DNA of 64,000 nucleotides, from NCBI GenBank assembly GCA_963693085.1, contig OY856409.1:502170303-502234302 (forward strand). Reading direction: 5' to 3'. Below the pieces are notes generated by a model that had not been told where the DNA came from, did not search any database, and was given only the letters and a program-made list of their open reading frames with translations. The position numbers were made by a program, and so were the translations under genes. The stretch is from Alisma plantago-aquatica (Eukaryota > Streptophyta > Magnoliopsida > Alismatales > Alismataceae). The first letter of the stretch is position 1, and each line of letters opens with the position of its first letter. Positions 11,330-24,754 of this stretch are shown one piece after another.

Positions 11330-11935
11330 ATGAATCTCCACCTGCCAGCCCAGATGAAGATAATGAAATATATGACGAGTATGGTGTCCAGTGGAAAATA
11401 GGTACATCAATTGAGGCTGCTCATCAATGCATTCATGACCAATTCAGTGTTGTTACAGCTGAGATGGTTACGCTCTAAACTGATGAATAGGCAAAGAAAA
11501 TGCCTAAGTGCAACAACAATGTTGGTGATGGAAAAGCTAACAATGTTGACGTTGTTTAGATTGTTCATAGGCATCAAAAGTTGATTGATGACATAAAAGG
11601 GAAATTGAAGAGTTCTAATGCTAGTCAATTGTTCAAATTTCTTAGATCATTAAAGGAGAACACCCAAGATGTGATGCCAGTCCTTGTTGAGTCCCTCTTT
11701 GAGGGTTTTGGCAAATGATTTGAAAAAGATGTTGTTAAGAAGAAGACATTCCTTGCTGTTGTGGTCCCTAATGAGGCCTCTCATATGGTTCTACACCATG
11801 CCTTGGAGGCGTTCCTTTGTAAGAAATCCAACCCTTAAGCAGTGAAGGAATCTCCCATAGTTGTGAGAGCCCTGTATGATGTTGATGTGCTTGATGGAGA
11901 GCATTGTCCTATGGTAAAATGAGGAATTTAGTGGA
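11330..11935 (+). pseudogene. Translation initiation factor eIF5 C-terminal fragment
   Basis: The plus strand contains DEYGVQWKIGTSIEAAHQC and then FSVVTAEMV. Further on are KLIDDIKGKLKSSNASQLF, ENTQDVMPVLVESLFEGFGK, KKTFLAVVVPNEASHMVL and AVKESPIVVRALYDVDVLD. The order and wording follow plant eIF5, whose linker has a VQWQTDTS-EAA phrase and whose C-terminal W2 (HEAT) domain has EALFEG, YLAAAVPDEA and VPVVLKALYD phrases. eIF5 is the GTPase-activating factor for eIF2 during start-codon selection. At least five in-frame stops (after EMVTL, after VVQ-like, after EGFGK and elsewhere) kill it. It seems continuous without introns, so capture from a cDNA-like copy or from an intron-poor gene is possible. 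Confidence 0.75.
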
Positions 11936-11999
11936 GGTAACACGAGTAATCACCTTTGGAAGAGTATCAAATCTTTCATCAAATTTTGGGGTTCAGTTC

Positions 12000-14700
12000 C
12001 TATTTTCCTACAGAATTGTAATTAAGAATTAACATTGCTGGAAAAGAAGTGACAGAGAAGCTTTGATTTAGGTATGTCAATGCACAAGACAAGTCAAACA
12101 TTTTCTAGAATTTTGATGATTTCTAATGTTTTGTTATTATTATGGTTTTCAGTGAGAACAAGATATTTCTCTATAAAAAATTCACTCCAAAACTGATAAG
12201 AGTATTAATTGCTACTATAAATAGTAGAAGAAAGAGTTTGCAATTAAGTTTCATGCACATCCAATCAAAACTTTTCCCAAACAGTAAGTATGTCTTGCTA
12301 AAATGAAAATCAAATTGGTTTCAAACTGAAAAAGGATATTAAACATGTAATTATAGGAAACTTGGAAACAAATGTGAATGAACCAGGAAAAAGGCAAGAT
12401 ATATAATTCCTATCCAGTATACCCAATTTATATCCAATTTCAGAAGTACACATATATTTTCATTTTTGGCCAACCCTATCATTAGTTATAGTACATGAAT
12501 TTTGCTGAAAGAGGGTTTTCATCCTACCCTTTTATTTAAAGATAATGACGTCTTAATGTGGCATGGCCCAAAGAGTCAAGATATATCATCAACTCATGCC
12601 CATTTCTCTTTGGTCTTTGTAAACGAAGATCCCTAACTAGATATTTTTTTATCAACAGAGTTCGCAATCTCTGCGAACTATATCATTACTTGGGATGGCA
12701 GAAAATGTTGTCACTCAAAAAAAGATGCAAATTAGGGGCATCAGTCAGGGATTCTACATCCACTATGAGTAGAAACTTAATAACACGTAGCAAGAGGGGC
12801 ATACCTACAACAACAGTAGAAAAGACCTTTACCTTGAGAGAAGATATTGATTAGCTTCCATATTAGTATCTGGAGGTGGCATGGTAATGGTACCTACATT
12901 ACCGCAAGCATGATAGCCATTCAACAACTAAGCATATACACACAAACATATAAAACAACACTCTTATTATGAAGCATAAAATATTAAGTGTGGCTTAATG
13001 TTGGGTACCAAGATATTCTTGCCTTGAAGCTATCACAAATAGAACCTATTGTTAAAGTTGTTGAAGATATAAGGGATTCATGGTGTCTGGTTTAGTTTAT
13101 TTTGAAAAAGGATATCAAAACTCTCCTCACCCCCTGTTTCATCTGAAATGCTTGCAGTCAACCTTGATCACCTTACTATCCCTCTATTTTACCATCACTG
13201 TCCTGGTCCATCCTCAAAATCTTATTAGGGAAATCTTTATCCTGGAGACTAAAGACAACTTCCAGTGGCAAAAGGGCATGCAGAATAGCTCACTACTACA
13301 ACTGTAGTCAAGGAAGTAGACCACTGATAATAGTAGGAATCAAGGAGGATGGTGTGACATCTTATGACTCAGTAGAGCAGATGTCTACTTATTGACGAGG
13401 TTTCAGCTGTTGTAGTGAAGTTGTTGAATCCCATTAGTTGTTGTCCCATGATACTTCCATAATGTATTTCCATTGGCCTTCCTTTTCCAGATATTGTGCC
13501 ATGAAAAAAAACTTCAACTAGCTGTTTCTTCCCCTTTGTTGCTTGTTTCAACTCCAGCTCATGACCCCTTCATTTCTATGAACAAGATTATGAGCAAGAT
13601 TATGTACTAGAATAGATAAAGGGAGGAAGAACAATAATGGTAGAGGACGTAATAATAAAAGCATACTAACATCCTCAATTATAAAGAAGGATGAATGCTT
13701 CTAGGATGCATCATTGAATACATACTTGAAGACTGAATCTTCTTCCTTCTTTACTTTGAGCACAATGACATAAGTGGACGAGTTAACTGTTGAGCACTTA
13801 TTTTATTCTAGGGCTTAAAGATGTAGGAGGTACTTTGTTAGAAGAAAATGTCTACAAAAGGTTGTGCCTTATAGAAGATGAGTTATAGTTTGATTAAGCT
13901 CAATACTACTGAAAATATAGGAAAGAACCCAGAATTCCTTCTCATCCCAAACTCCATTTGTTGGATCACTTAATCTTTCATAGTTAACGCCTTGTTGATG
14001 TGCTTTAGTAGGGATATAGAACAGGATATGGATCCATGACTGATCCCAAATGATGCAGTTGTTGGAGTTTGAGTTTTAGTAGGGATATAGAACAGAAGTA
14101 AACCACCAGATAGTATTGTCACAGCTGTCACTGGATGCCTAAGAATCCATTATTACAAAAAGGCAGGTGGAAAATAAATTGATACAATATGTCATTCCGT
14201 ATGGCACACACATGTAGAAATTAAATACTAGAGAACATATATGTGAATACAAATAGAAACCACCATGTCACTACAATAGGTTCAGTAAAAGCAGACATAC
14301 TAGATTTAGGCAGAGACATGAACGAGAGGTGTTTAATACATAGAGATCAAATCATGCCAACCTTAAGAAAGGAGTTGGACTAAATCTAAGGTAGGAAGAC
14401 ATATAGAGGATAGGATAATTTAGTTATGAGGAGGGACATGCAATGGTGGCAACAAGGAGAAGGTGGAGGTCTGATATTTGAAGAAAGAGTAGCAACAATA
14501 CTTTGGGAGGGGTGGAGGGGAGTGGGTTGTGATTGGGCTGGATATATCGATGTTTTCACCATTGGTATAAAGTGCCCATGTAATTAGATATTTATATGTA
14601 CCGTATAAATCATAGTGCAAGTAGATTTGTATAATATACCACATATTTATTGAGCTTTATATGCATTATAGAAAAAATAGAGAATATAAATAAAAAACCA
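12000..14700. other. CACTA 1 interior, no gene recognised
   Basis: AT-rich sequence with short frames only. A minus-strand stretch near 12690-12860 is open for about 50 codons and hydrophobic but not recognised. No transposase motifs are seen. Confidence 0.4.
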
Positions 14701-15029
14701 CTAGGGTTAATTATTAGGGTATCAAATGAAATTCACTACATGTCTCCAATTTTCTTACACAAGCGTGGCTTCACATATCTCAATACAAAGGTCTTTACCC
14801 ATGGATACCTACTCGAATAGTTAGAATAGCAATAGAAATAGAACAAAACCAATAAGTCATTCTTGTGACTTGATGAAACCAATAATTGTCTCCGTATTTT
14901 GACACAATTGCAAAATTTAATGGAATTAAAGAATAAATGAACAAAACAATTGGCAATGGATATTACAGCACCAAGTACATACCCAGAGTGGACAAAGTGA
15001 CCAACCTGTGGAACTGGTCCTACTGCACC

Positions 15030-15231
15030 AGCAGCCGATGACATGCCCATCCACAAGCTTATAACAATGCTCAAAGGCAATGAGGTTATGAAAAAGTGTG
15101 TTGGTCTTGTTGTAAATGACCGGAGGAATCATCCCCATCACCTCATCAGAGAAGGTCACCTCAAGGAAGCCATCCTTCTTCCTTTTTGTTATCCCTAAGG
15201 GTATATTGATGTTAAACAAGATGAAGGTCAA
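15030..15231 (-). pseudogene. DUF247 (PF03140) protein fragment
   Basis: The minus strand reads KKDGFLEVTFSDEVMGMIPP, then VIYNKTNTLFHNLIAFEHC. This fits the DUF247 signature, in which a phrase like FLDIKFKNGVLEIPPL is followed by STESLFRNLIALEQC. DUF247 proteins are plant-specific membrane-anchored proteins of mostly unknown function, some linked to self-incompatibility in grasses. Only the middle of the domain is present and the frame then degrades. It lies within CACTA 1 and is read as another captured piece. Confidence 0.6.
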
Positions 15232-15239
15232 CCTTTTGG

Positions 15240-18200
15240 GATCACAATATTTGAAGATGAAGAAATTCCAGAACGTGGTAAACCTGTATAAGAGAGAATT
15301 ATGAATGCATCATTCCCTAAAAGAAATGCACCCATCTACAAGAATAGGCAACCATAATAAACCTTACTATGAAATAAGAAACCTAATAAATGAATCTAAA
15401 TAGATATTACTTTCTATCTCAGTACCTTTTTAAATTGATGAAATCCCTACATTTGTTTGAGCAAAGGGATGTATATAAGTAGTGAATAACATATCATACA
15501 GAAAATGATCAGACCTATGTTCATCAGAAATAAAAACTTTAGGATGAAATTCATTTTCTAGAAAAGAATTGACTCCAGATTCAAGAAAATATGAAGAACA
15601 TTTCTACATTTATAATAATTAAAAACATATTCTTGTGTCACAAAATTCAAACCAAGAAACAATGTCACATTGACAGCAGAACTGAAATAAATAAGTTTCC
15701 ATGTAGCTCAGTGACCAACCTCAGGTGTTTCCACCTCTCCAGAAGGTCCAAATCCCACCTGCAGATACAACCACACACACAAGTTTGGAATCTAGCCCAT
15801 AGAGAATATTTCAAACATGGATGGAGAAGACTAGTTTTACAACAGAAAGTGTTTTGCACATAAAGTCTTGCACTTGAGTAACTGAATATGCATGTTTCTA
15901 TCCCCTACATCTCTCCAATGAGGTGATGCCCCACATGATTGGAAAGGCCCTGAGTAAACTCATTAAAGTTGACAACTATACTTCTACATGTGCTTGAAGC
16001 AATTTTTCCAGACTTGACATTGAATCAAGCATCATTTGGCATGCACAACTTGAAAACATTGTAAATGGATTCAAGTATGGCATTTAGTTGGTGACAGATC
16101 TGGGGCATAGAATATCTGAGGAGCGAGCTAACTACACATAAAAATTTAGGGCATGCCTTTGTTCGATGTAACATGAATGACTTGCAAACATTGCAGTTTG
16201 TAACATGTGGAGGCGAGGGGCTTCTAAGGTGGAATTTGTCTACTATGGAATGTTACCTGGTGTACCATTAAAATAACAGTGACTCAAATGCAATTTGTTC
16301 GATGTAACATGAACAATGATACTTCCCTTACAATAATGTATGCTATTCTGATCACAACAGAAAAGGGGATACTTTTCAAACACTTGATCAACCTCATCCT
16401 ACTAGTAAATGGAGGTTGTGTGAGTATGAGGGGGTTTAACACAATGATTAACCCAACTAAGAAGAGAAGTAAAAACCTATTTAATCACTATGAAGAAACT
16501 ACATTGAATGAGACCTTGAGGCTGGACTAGATGACTTTGGGTTTACATGACTTGATTTTACTAGCTACAAAGGTCTTCTACATGAACAAATAGACCTAGT
16601 GGAACCAAATGAGGTCTTGATTAGGGATTGTATGAGTGTTTATGTCATCATCTACATAGGGCTCATTCAGATCACAACTAGCTCCTCCAGCAATCACTTC
16701 TAAGAATAAAAGAGAATGAATATGTAAACAAAGGTTGTGTGGAATGAGAACCCATGCTTCAGAAATCTACTACAAAGGTGATGCAAGGACTCAATGCATT
16801 TCCAAGAGGTTCTGACCTATTGTAAGAAGGAAGTTCATTCAGTGGTATACAAGAGAAAGCAGAGAGAAATAAAAATATGAAAAGGAAATTTTGTGCAAAT
16901 TGGCACATTGGCAGTCACTACTAGAACAAGGTCATCATATTTATGGAACTTGAATTTGACTTTAAGAGAAGTACTAACAATTTTTGGAAGATCAAGAGAA
17001 GTGGAGGAAAAAACAAATCTCAACTAACTCAAGAATGACGAATTATTATTACAAGTTTTACAACATGTTTGTTAACTGTAGGAACAAAATGAACTTAATC
17101 TCAACTCCAAAAAATGTTACAGGACCCACCACAATATATATACTACCCATCCTCCCTCCACCTTTTACGTTGCCTCCTATCCTTAACCCTCTAACATTTA
17201 TTTTCTTCACCCATCCTACCCCTCCCCGCTTACTTGCTGCCCATCAGATTAACTCTTGCATGCCTGCCACCACCCATCACGACCCCTCCTTGATTGTATG
17301 ATCTTGGTCAGAATAGGAGCATAACATGGGAATGGAAGAAAGAGATAATTCTCAAGCAACCAATTATGTATGGAGTACTATGCGATAAGAGATGGTTGGA
17401 TTTCTAATCGTGTATGTAGTACTTCTCAAGTTGGGTTCAACTAATCCTAAAGGGCCCTTGCAGGAGTTGCAATAATTGTGCAAACTCTATTGTGAAGATG
17501 GAACCACAACAACTACACCATGAAGGCACTTGGTCTAGTGAAATTGGAACCTCACCAGAATTCTATGGCTGCCCTATTCCTTCACAGAACCTATACGTAT
17601 TAGACACATACTGAGAAAGATGAGGAAGGATAATACTAATAAGAAAAATATGGAGAATAAGAATCAGTTCTAGGATTTAGCTGATCTAAATGAAGATGTG
17701 GAGATCAAAGTATAGCTGCAAGAAGATAATGATGAGCAGTAGGAAAATGTAGAAAATGCTAGACCATGAAGAATAGTTATAGACAGATAAACTAGCCACA
17801 AAGGCAAGCCCAAACTAGAAAAGAACCTAGGAATAGAGGATCCAACCCTGTAGGACATCTAGAACCAAATGGAAAGCCAAAACAACAAAACAACCTAGGA
17901 ATACAGTTTCCTCATGCCATTATGAAATATCTATCAAGAGTTGAATCAGATCAAATTTCTTTTCTGATCCATCACTCACCAAATAATCACCATATACTTA
18001 TCTTAAAAAATGACACATTGCCACACTTATGAGAAATGTCGTGCAAAGAAAATGCAAGAGAGCAAAACAAAGGTTTGATAATATATCCAGACTTCCATTC
18101 AAAATGAAGCATGAAATTAAACATAATTATTGTTACGACAAGTACCTTCAAGCATGTTTATAGTGCAGTTAGAAAAGACCATCCTCAATTTGCTGAGAAT

Positions 18201-20130
18201 ATGCCCATGATAATACTAGAATGATTTATCTGTTGAGAAATTATCAAAATAATTCTTGATGAGCTCTATTCAGAGTAGGAACATATTCCTTCGGTGAAAT
18301 GATGGCTAAAATGGAAAAGGTAGTATCTAATAGTTAAGCTCCATAATCTTCCTACAATGGAAAAAATAGTCAATATCATCACCAACAATGCATGACAAAT
18401 TACCCATTTTATTTACATAATAAAAATATACTAACTCTTTGTAATATATTATTAAAAGTTTAAATAGGTAGAGACATAATCAGCATATGGTACAGTTGGT
18501 ACTACACAAATCAGACCTTCATTTTTATGCTATCTTCAACAATCCACAAGTAGTCATATATCATACTAACATGCAAACTTGAATGCCTCAGAGTTCAAAT
18601 CTAATATAAATAAAAAGAAGACCATATTGGTAACCCTATACAAGTATAAGAACAAATAAAATTGTCTCTTGAGATGGTGAAAAAATTAATAAACACTCAC
18701 TAATGTCTGATGAGGAGCTTAAGAAAAATGACCACTATTATTAAACCCTATATAACAGTTCTTCTTTGGACCATTCATTAAATATATCAATTGGAATACC
18801 AAGAATCTGTACAGATAAAAAATGTGATGCATCAACAACATAATGACGAGCAAACTCAGTTCATATTTTCCTCATAAAAAGGGCATTCCAAATGCATCAT
18901 TTAATGATTTATGACATGTACAAATGAATATTCTGCATAGGAAATATCTTATTACCATCAACTATACATTAAATCTATGACAATTTTGAACTAATGCTTC
19001 ACTCCTTCGTGTTCCTTTACACTCAATTTAACCTTTAAAATAGAAGTACAACACTTGGCATCAGCTTAGAAAGGACGTCCATATTTTAGTGAAAAATGAA
19101 CATGTTTGCTGATCATATATGAGAGAATTCTTTAGAATTGATCCTTGTATCCAGTCTTCATTATCAGAACCCAGAATAAAGAGAACAACTATACTGATGT
19201 GATTAGTTTTCAGAAAACTAACCAGCTACAAGAGGATCCGTAGCACCATGCATAAACTACCATGTATATTAATAGACTAACTCATCAGCTGGTGATACAA
19301 ATTAGGCTCGAGTAACAAATCTGAGCTGTCAATGGCATGTGTCCTACAAACTACCAAATGATGAGTAGACATCTTCTAAAACAAGTCACGGAGAGGCCAA
19401 CTTAACTAGTGCATGAAGTATCATTGCAAGAGGGGAAGAACTAATAAAAACACAATTTTGTTCCCAAAAGGAGCCCTTCACGACAGCATGGAACTAAGCA
19501 TCATATTAATGGGTACATAAGGAAATTATTTCACTTGAAAGTATAAACGTCACCATTGCAGACTCGTAATGGGCATTGTAGCATGTGACTTAGTCACCAT
19601 CAGGTCCACAACCAAAGTATGCCCTTTTTATAAGATTTACTCTGCAAGCAAAGTATGCCCATTTTGTGATCCACTTTGCAATCCTTTTTCTATTGGAATC
19701 GGCCATGGTTATCATTGCATCTACTCCACAAAACTGATCGCTCGCATTGACCTGAGAAGTGCACTGATGTCAATAACTATGCAAACATGAAGTTGTAAAC
19801 ACTGAGAACTGTAGAAATAAAGTATTTTCCAATCATGTACATTCTTCAAGAACTAGTGTATATCATTCTAAACTAATTGTCTAGAGCAATGTGTTAAACA
19901 AGACCTCAAAAGGCATCCCAGGAGACCACACTGAAAGCTTATGATGGAAAAAATAGGGATACGATCTCATGATTAGAATCAGGAAGAATGCCAAATCAAC
20001 CGTGAAAAATGGATTCAACGACAAGAAACATAGGTTACACCATCCCCAAATACAAATCTATACAGAAAATACGTTCTATACAAAATGTCGAGATACTCAC
20101 TCAAAGCCATTTCCCAAACTTTGATTCCCC
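15240..20130. other. CACTA 1 interior, no gene recognised
   Basis: About 4.9 kb of AT-rich sequence without a frame longer than about 105 codons and without recognisable protein motifs. A possible exon start near 15735 on the minus strand (GFGPSGEVETPEVG after a CAG) could be another gene piece but is too short to name. Confidence 0.4.
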
Positions 20131-20269
20131 ATCATGCGGCTAGCACTCTCTTCGTCTGGTTTCCATTCGTTGTCCTCTTCCGCATCCTATTTTTCCTATC
20201 TCCTTAGGTGTGCGGGAGGAGAACTGGAGTGTGGTAGAGGAGAAGAAGGTGAGAGGAGAGATTGTGATC

Positions 20270-20465
20270 GGATCATGGTTTGTGGGAAAAGAAAGGAGAA
20301 GAGATTGAGAGTGAGAGATTTGTGGTGGTGCTATTAGGGAGGAAGGGGGAGACGCAGACATGCCCAATGCCAGTCATGGGTTGTGGAAAAAGAAAGGAGA
20401 AGAGACTGAGATTGTGAGAGAGAAGTGGGGGGTGCTATCGGGAAGGAAGGGGGGAGTCGAAGACA
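20270..20465. repeat. Tandem duplication, about 107 bp unit
   Basis: The stretch from CATGGTTTGTGGGAAAAG to the GGAAGGGGGAG at about 20350 is repeated with changes from about 20376 to 20458. It is purine-rich and lies just inside the right end of CACTA 1. Confidence 0.75.
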
Positions 20466-20589
20466 CACCCAATGGTGCACCGTGCGTAACCGCGCCAATA
20501 GGGGGAAAATGTAATGCTCGAAAAGAACTGAACTTTTGAAATTTTGGTTATTTCGAAGAGGGAGGAGAGAGAGGGAGAGGAATCATGAA

Positions 20590-20760
20590 GAGTACCAATT
20601 TGTAGTCTTACGATAAATTTAGTCAAATTTATAGTTAATACAATTAACTACATTTGTTTTAATTATATTTTTATTGTTTGTAAAGAAAAGTACACTCTAA
20701 CTACAATTTTGATATATGTAGTTAAAATAATTGTACCCAAATCTTTCTTTTTTGGTAGTG
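20590..20760. repeat. Right subterminal repeats of CACTA 1
   Basis: Motifs TTTGTAG, AACTACA and ATGTAGTTAAAA are repeated in both orientations next to the right terminal inverted repeat, mirroring the left end but sparser. Confidence 0.65.
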
Positions 20761-23327
20761 ACCATCACCAGCTACAGACGATGATGGATCTATGGCCAGG
20801 GCAAACTACATGATATGTTACACTATGATTAGTTAGTATATTTTACTTGGATTGCAAGATTCAACCAAGTTGTATAACAAGCAAACTATAACAAGAATAA
20901 ACAACATAAAACTCATTATTATGCTTTTATTATAACCAACATCATCCTGATCCATCACAAGGATCCAACATTACATGTTATCACTTGGCCTCTTGCCAAT
21001 CATCCAGATCCATCTCAAGGATCATCACATTACCATGGGATCTCAGTCCCTTATCACATAGTGCAACTGCCTCTCAAGGCTTACATCATCATCATGGGAT
21101 AGCCATCCCAAGTACTTTAGTTTGACACATCATACATGTTATCTCACCATCAAGAGTAACTATCAAAGCAATGTTACTCATCATATATACCTCATAGCCT
21201 TTTACTTGGCTATGCTTCACCTGCATGGTTAGTATACACAATAATCATAGGCTTAACAGAAAGACCATGCTATCAATATAGGGTGACATTGATAATTATA
21301 TGCTTTATCAATCGTGCCTCAACTTGTGATCATAAGCATAGGTTACATCATTAAGCAAGGCATTCTACAAGCTTATCATTTCCTCAGCATTATACATAAC
21401 ATCAAGATGATCACATGCATATGTAAAGACATGTAAGTTACATAGATGAGTTTTACCCTATCAATCACCATTAAGCATATCAAGGGTCACCATCATGACT
21501 AAACGTGATACATACACAAGGTTTAGAATAGATGTGGTCTACTATATCGTGCACATCCAGGGTTACTATCAAAACTAAACGTGATGCAAGATCAGCATAT
21601 CGGTTTCTATAAGGGGAATGACCCTCACTAAAAACATCCACTACTCTCACTAGAGGTGGTATCAGGCAACCAAGAAACCAGACCATCCCATGCACTCAAG
21701 TGTAACGTGCAACGCCTACCGTGCACATCTGTGTTAAGCAACACTGTGTCGTGTATCAGGGATAATGACCACATGGCCAACCATGCAGTCAGATGTATCG
21801 GGCGACAGGGTGTCGCGCAACGCCCGTCAGGTGTAGGGTTGTCGGCCGACACACACAGGACTAGTGTGACGCCTGTCACCAAAACACAGAGCTGACTAAC
21901 AACATATCCACAACATCGAGGTATACAAGGGTGAACGTGTCGAGCAGGGTACCTAGCATAGGGTGACGCCCGACACACCAGAAGACAAGGTCCAGGGTGT
22001 ATCGTCCAACACAAACATAACATGTCGTCCAATGTTCAAGGTCAAGAGGTATCGGGAAGCACTTCCCCCAAGATCATAATAACCAAGATGCAACTCCACA
22101 AGATCGTTACTAACCTCAAGCACAAGGGCACCAAGCCCTAAAGAGTCAAGAAGATGGCTCACCTCTCAACTTAAATGAGAGAGGGGTCTTGCACATCTCT
22201 TAACATCCATCGGGAAACACAAGGAACAACCCTAAACGAGGTTCACAACTACCACCAAGCTCACCCTTCAAGTCCATGGTGAGAGGAGGGTGTTGCTCAA
22301 GTTACTAGAACATAAGCTCACCTCTCAACTTAAACGAGAGAGGAGTGTTTCTCAAGATACTAGAACTCAAGCTCACTCCTAAAGACCTAGGAGAGAAGGG
22401 AGTATTTCTCACCAAGAAACCCTAGAACACATGGTTTGGCCAACAACTTAAGCAAGGAACTAACTAGCAACTCATATAGCCGACATGATCATAGCAACCT
22501 ATAAGAACATAGAAAGAAGGTAATGTAGTTAGGGTTAGGAGTTATGTAACCCGCCTCAAGCAAGCTCCAAGCTCCTAGCTCCAAGCACCACCAAGGAAGA
22601 AGGAGACTCCAAGGAAGGGTCGACCACCAAGCTAGCTCCACCAAGGGTATCGACCACCAAGCTTGCAAAAGAGGAGGGTGTCGTGCACCAAGGAGAGGAA
22701 AACTAAAGAACTAAAGGGATCCTTAGCAAGGAAAGGGAAACAGATATATAGAAGGGGTTGGAGGATAAAACAAGGTAGAGCAAAGCAAGGTGTCGCCCAC
22801 CTAGGGACACATGTCCATGGGAAAAAGCCACCACTCTAACATGCCCTAAACACATGTCCAAGGCCATTTCCACATGCACACACCAAGCACCAAGTGTCCA
22901 ATAGTGGTGACACAAACAAGTTCAAAGAAGGTCAAAGGTCCATGGATGACACAACTAGATGATACACCACCCCCATGGGTGACACAGCCCTGGGCGACAT
23001 AAGCACCTCTTGCCCGACACAAGGTTCCACCAAGCAAGGGCAAGGCACCACAAGGCCCAACAAGCTCAACCAAGCCCAAAGCGACTCAAGCAACGAGCCC
23101 ATACTTTCCTCTCAACACTAGAGGAAGTAAGGAGAGGGAGGAACACCACATAAGGTGGCAAACTTTCCCAAAAACCCTAAACTTGGGTTATTTGCAAGTA
23201 GCACCTCCATCTCTCAACAAAGCTCAAACAAACCCTAATCACCACTAAAGGTGATTAGCAAGCAAAAAGCACCTGGGTTAAGCAAAGCAAACAGGATAAA
23301 CCCTAAACGAAGGTCAGGGTCCTTACA

Positions 23328-23345
23328 AACTAACCCCCTACAAAA
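23328..23345 (-). promoter_or_regulatory. Polypurine tract of the Ty3 element
   Basis: On the minus strand the sequence TTTTGTAGGGGGTTAGTT lies directly before the 3' LTR start TGTAAGGACC. It would prime plus-strand DNA synthesis. The pol frame ends here: its TAG stop at 23338-23340 overlaps the tract. Confidence 0.75.
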
Positions 23346-24754
23346 GGATTTCATCCCCAAAATCCGAAGAGAAAAGTGAGGGGTACTTCCTCCTCATCTC
23401 TCCCTCAAGCTCCCACGTGGCTTCCTCAATGCCACGATGATGCCAAAGAACCTTCACAAGAACTAGGGCCTTCCTCTTCAGCTTCTTAACTCTTCTATCA
23501 AGGATCATCACAGGACCTTCCTCGTAGGTCACATCTTCATCAAGCTCAACTTCATCTGGTCGTATCACTGTTCCTGAATCCGGATGACTTTTCTTCAGCA
23601 TACTGACATGGAAAATTGGATGTAACCTGTGCAACTCTGGCGGAAGCTCTTAACTCGTAAGCTACCTTACCAACACGTGTTGTGACCGGGTATGGCCCCA
23701 TATATCTGGGTGCTAGCTTACCCTTTCGGCCAAACCTTAGCACACCTTTCCACAGTGAGACTTTAAGATACACTTTGTCTCCTACCTGGAACTCCAAAGG
23801 TCGTCAGTGATTGTCTGTGTAAGACTTCTTCCTGTCCTGTGCCGCTTTCAACTGTTGTTGTATCACTTTGATCTTTTTTGTCATCTGCTGCACTAATTTA
23901 GGACCCAAAAGCTGATATTCACCAGACTCATACCAACACAAGGGAGATCTGCATTTCCTTCCATATAAGGCCTCATAAAGAGCCATATCAATGCTCCGCT
24001 GATAACTGTTGTTGTAGGCAAACTCTATCAAATTGAGGTGTACATCCCAACTTCCTAGGAATTGCAAGATACAAGCTCAGAGGAGATCCTCCAGAATCTG
24101 AATAGTCCTCTCAGACTGTCCATCTGTCAGGTGGGTGGAAGGTGGTACTGAACCTCAACTGCGTTCCCAATGCTCTGTGCAACTGTTCCCAGAAACGACT
24201 CACGAACTGAGGACCTCAGTCAGAAACTATCATCGCTGGCACACCATGCAAATGTACTATCTCATCCACATATACTCGAGCGAGCTTCTCGGCTGTATAT
24301 GTTGTCTTTACCAGTATGAAATGGGCAGACTTCGTCAATCTGTCCACTATCACCCAAATGGAATCATGATTCCTAATTGTCCTGGGTAGACCAACTACGA
24401 AATCCATGGTTATATGATCCCATTTCCACTGTGGTATCGGTAGGGGTTGCAATGTACCTATCTGTTTCTGATGTTCTGCCTTGACTTGCTGACAAACGCA
24501 CACCTAGCCACAAACTCGGCTACATCCTTCTTCAGACCATGCCACCAATACAAGTCTTTTAGACTATGATACATCTTGGTGACTCTTGGATGCATAGCAT
24601 ACATCGATGTGTGTGCTTCCTTGAGCACTAACTTCCTCAAATAATCAACATCGGGAACCACCATCCTATCATGATAGCAAACCAACCCATCATCGGACTC
24701 ATGGAACTCATCATGCTTTTCACTGCCGAACTCTGATCTGATCAATTGTACCAC
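23338..24754 (-). pseudogene. Ty3 integrase region, frameshifted
   Basis: From the amino end there is an HHCC-type zinc region (HTSMYAMHP, then [17 protein letters not shown] and CQQVK). The core follows with [15 protein letters not shown] (first Asp) and GVPAMIVSD (second Asp), then a capsid-to-integrase linker typical of plant gypsy elements (FAYNNSYQRSI, EALYGRKCRSPLCW). The C-terminal part contains GDKVYLKV, HPIFHVSMLKK and a chromodomain-like end around VKVLWHHRGIEEATWE. It is spread over three reading frames, with shifts between 24503 and 24458, near 24100-24200 and near 23640. In-frame stops include one right after the VSD motif and one at 23804. Integration activity is therefore lost. 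Confidence 0.85.

Larger units (their letters stand above)
7904..20760. mobile_element. CACTA transposon 1: 12.86 kb, non-autonomous, carries host gene fragments
   Basis: The ends are CACTACGAAAAAT on the left and the inverted form of CACTACCAAAAAAG on the right, flanked by the 3-bp duplication ACC (7901-7903 and 20761-20763). LTR B shows the empty site with a single ACC at 29400-29402. Subterminal regions are rich in short GTAGC/TTGTAG motifs in both orientations, as in CACTA elements. I find no TNP2-like or Transposase_24-like coding sequence, so movement would need enzymes supplied in trans. The interior holds degraded fragments resembling NFS1, an EH-domain protein, eIF5 and a DUF247 protein. 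This fits the Pack-CACTA pattern, in which DNA transposons carry captured gene pieces. Confidence 0.9.
6615..23327 (-). mobile_element. 3' LTR (LTR A) of the Ty3 element, interrupted
   Basis: The LTR consists of 6615-7903 and 20761-23327, about 3.86 kb once the CACTA element is removed. It matches LTR B along its whole length with a few percent visible differences. It contains a microsatellite at 7697-7785 that is only a short TA-rich stretch in LTR B. It also has repeated small motifs around GTCGCCCGACAC and CTCTCAACTTAAACGAGAG that can fold back. Open frames here are short and are not treated as genes. Confidence 0.92.

Noticed and set aside
15700..15790. Beta-amylase exon fragment in CACTA 1
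   Set aside because: Only the phrase GFGPSGE after a possible splice acceptor is similar; the following residues do not fit.
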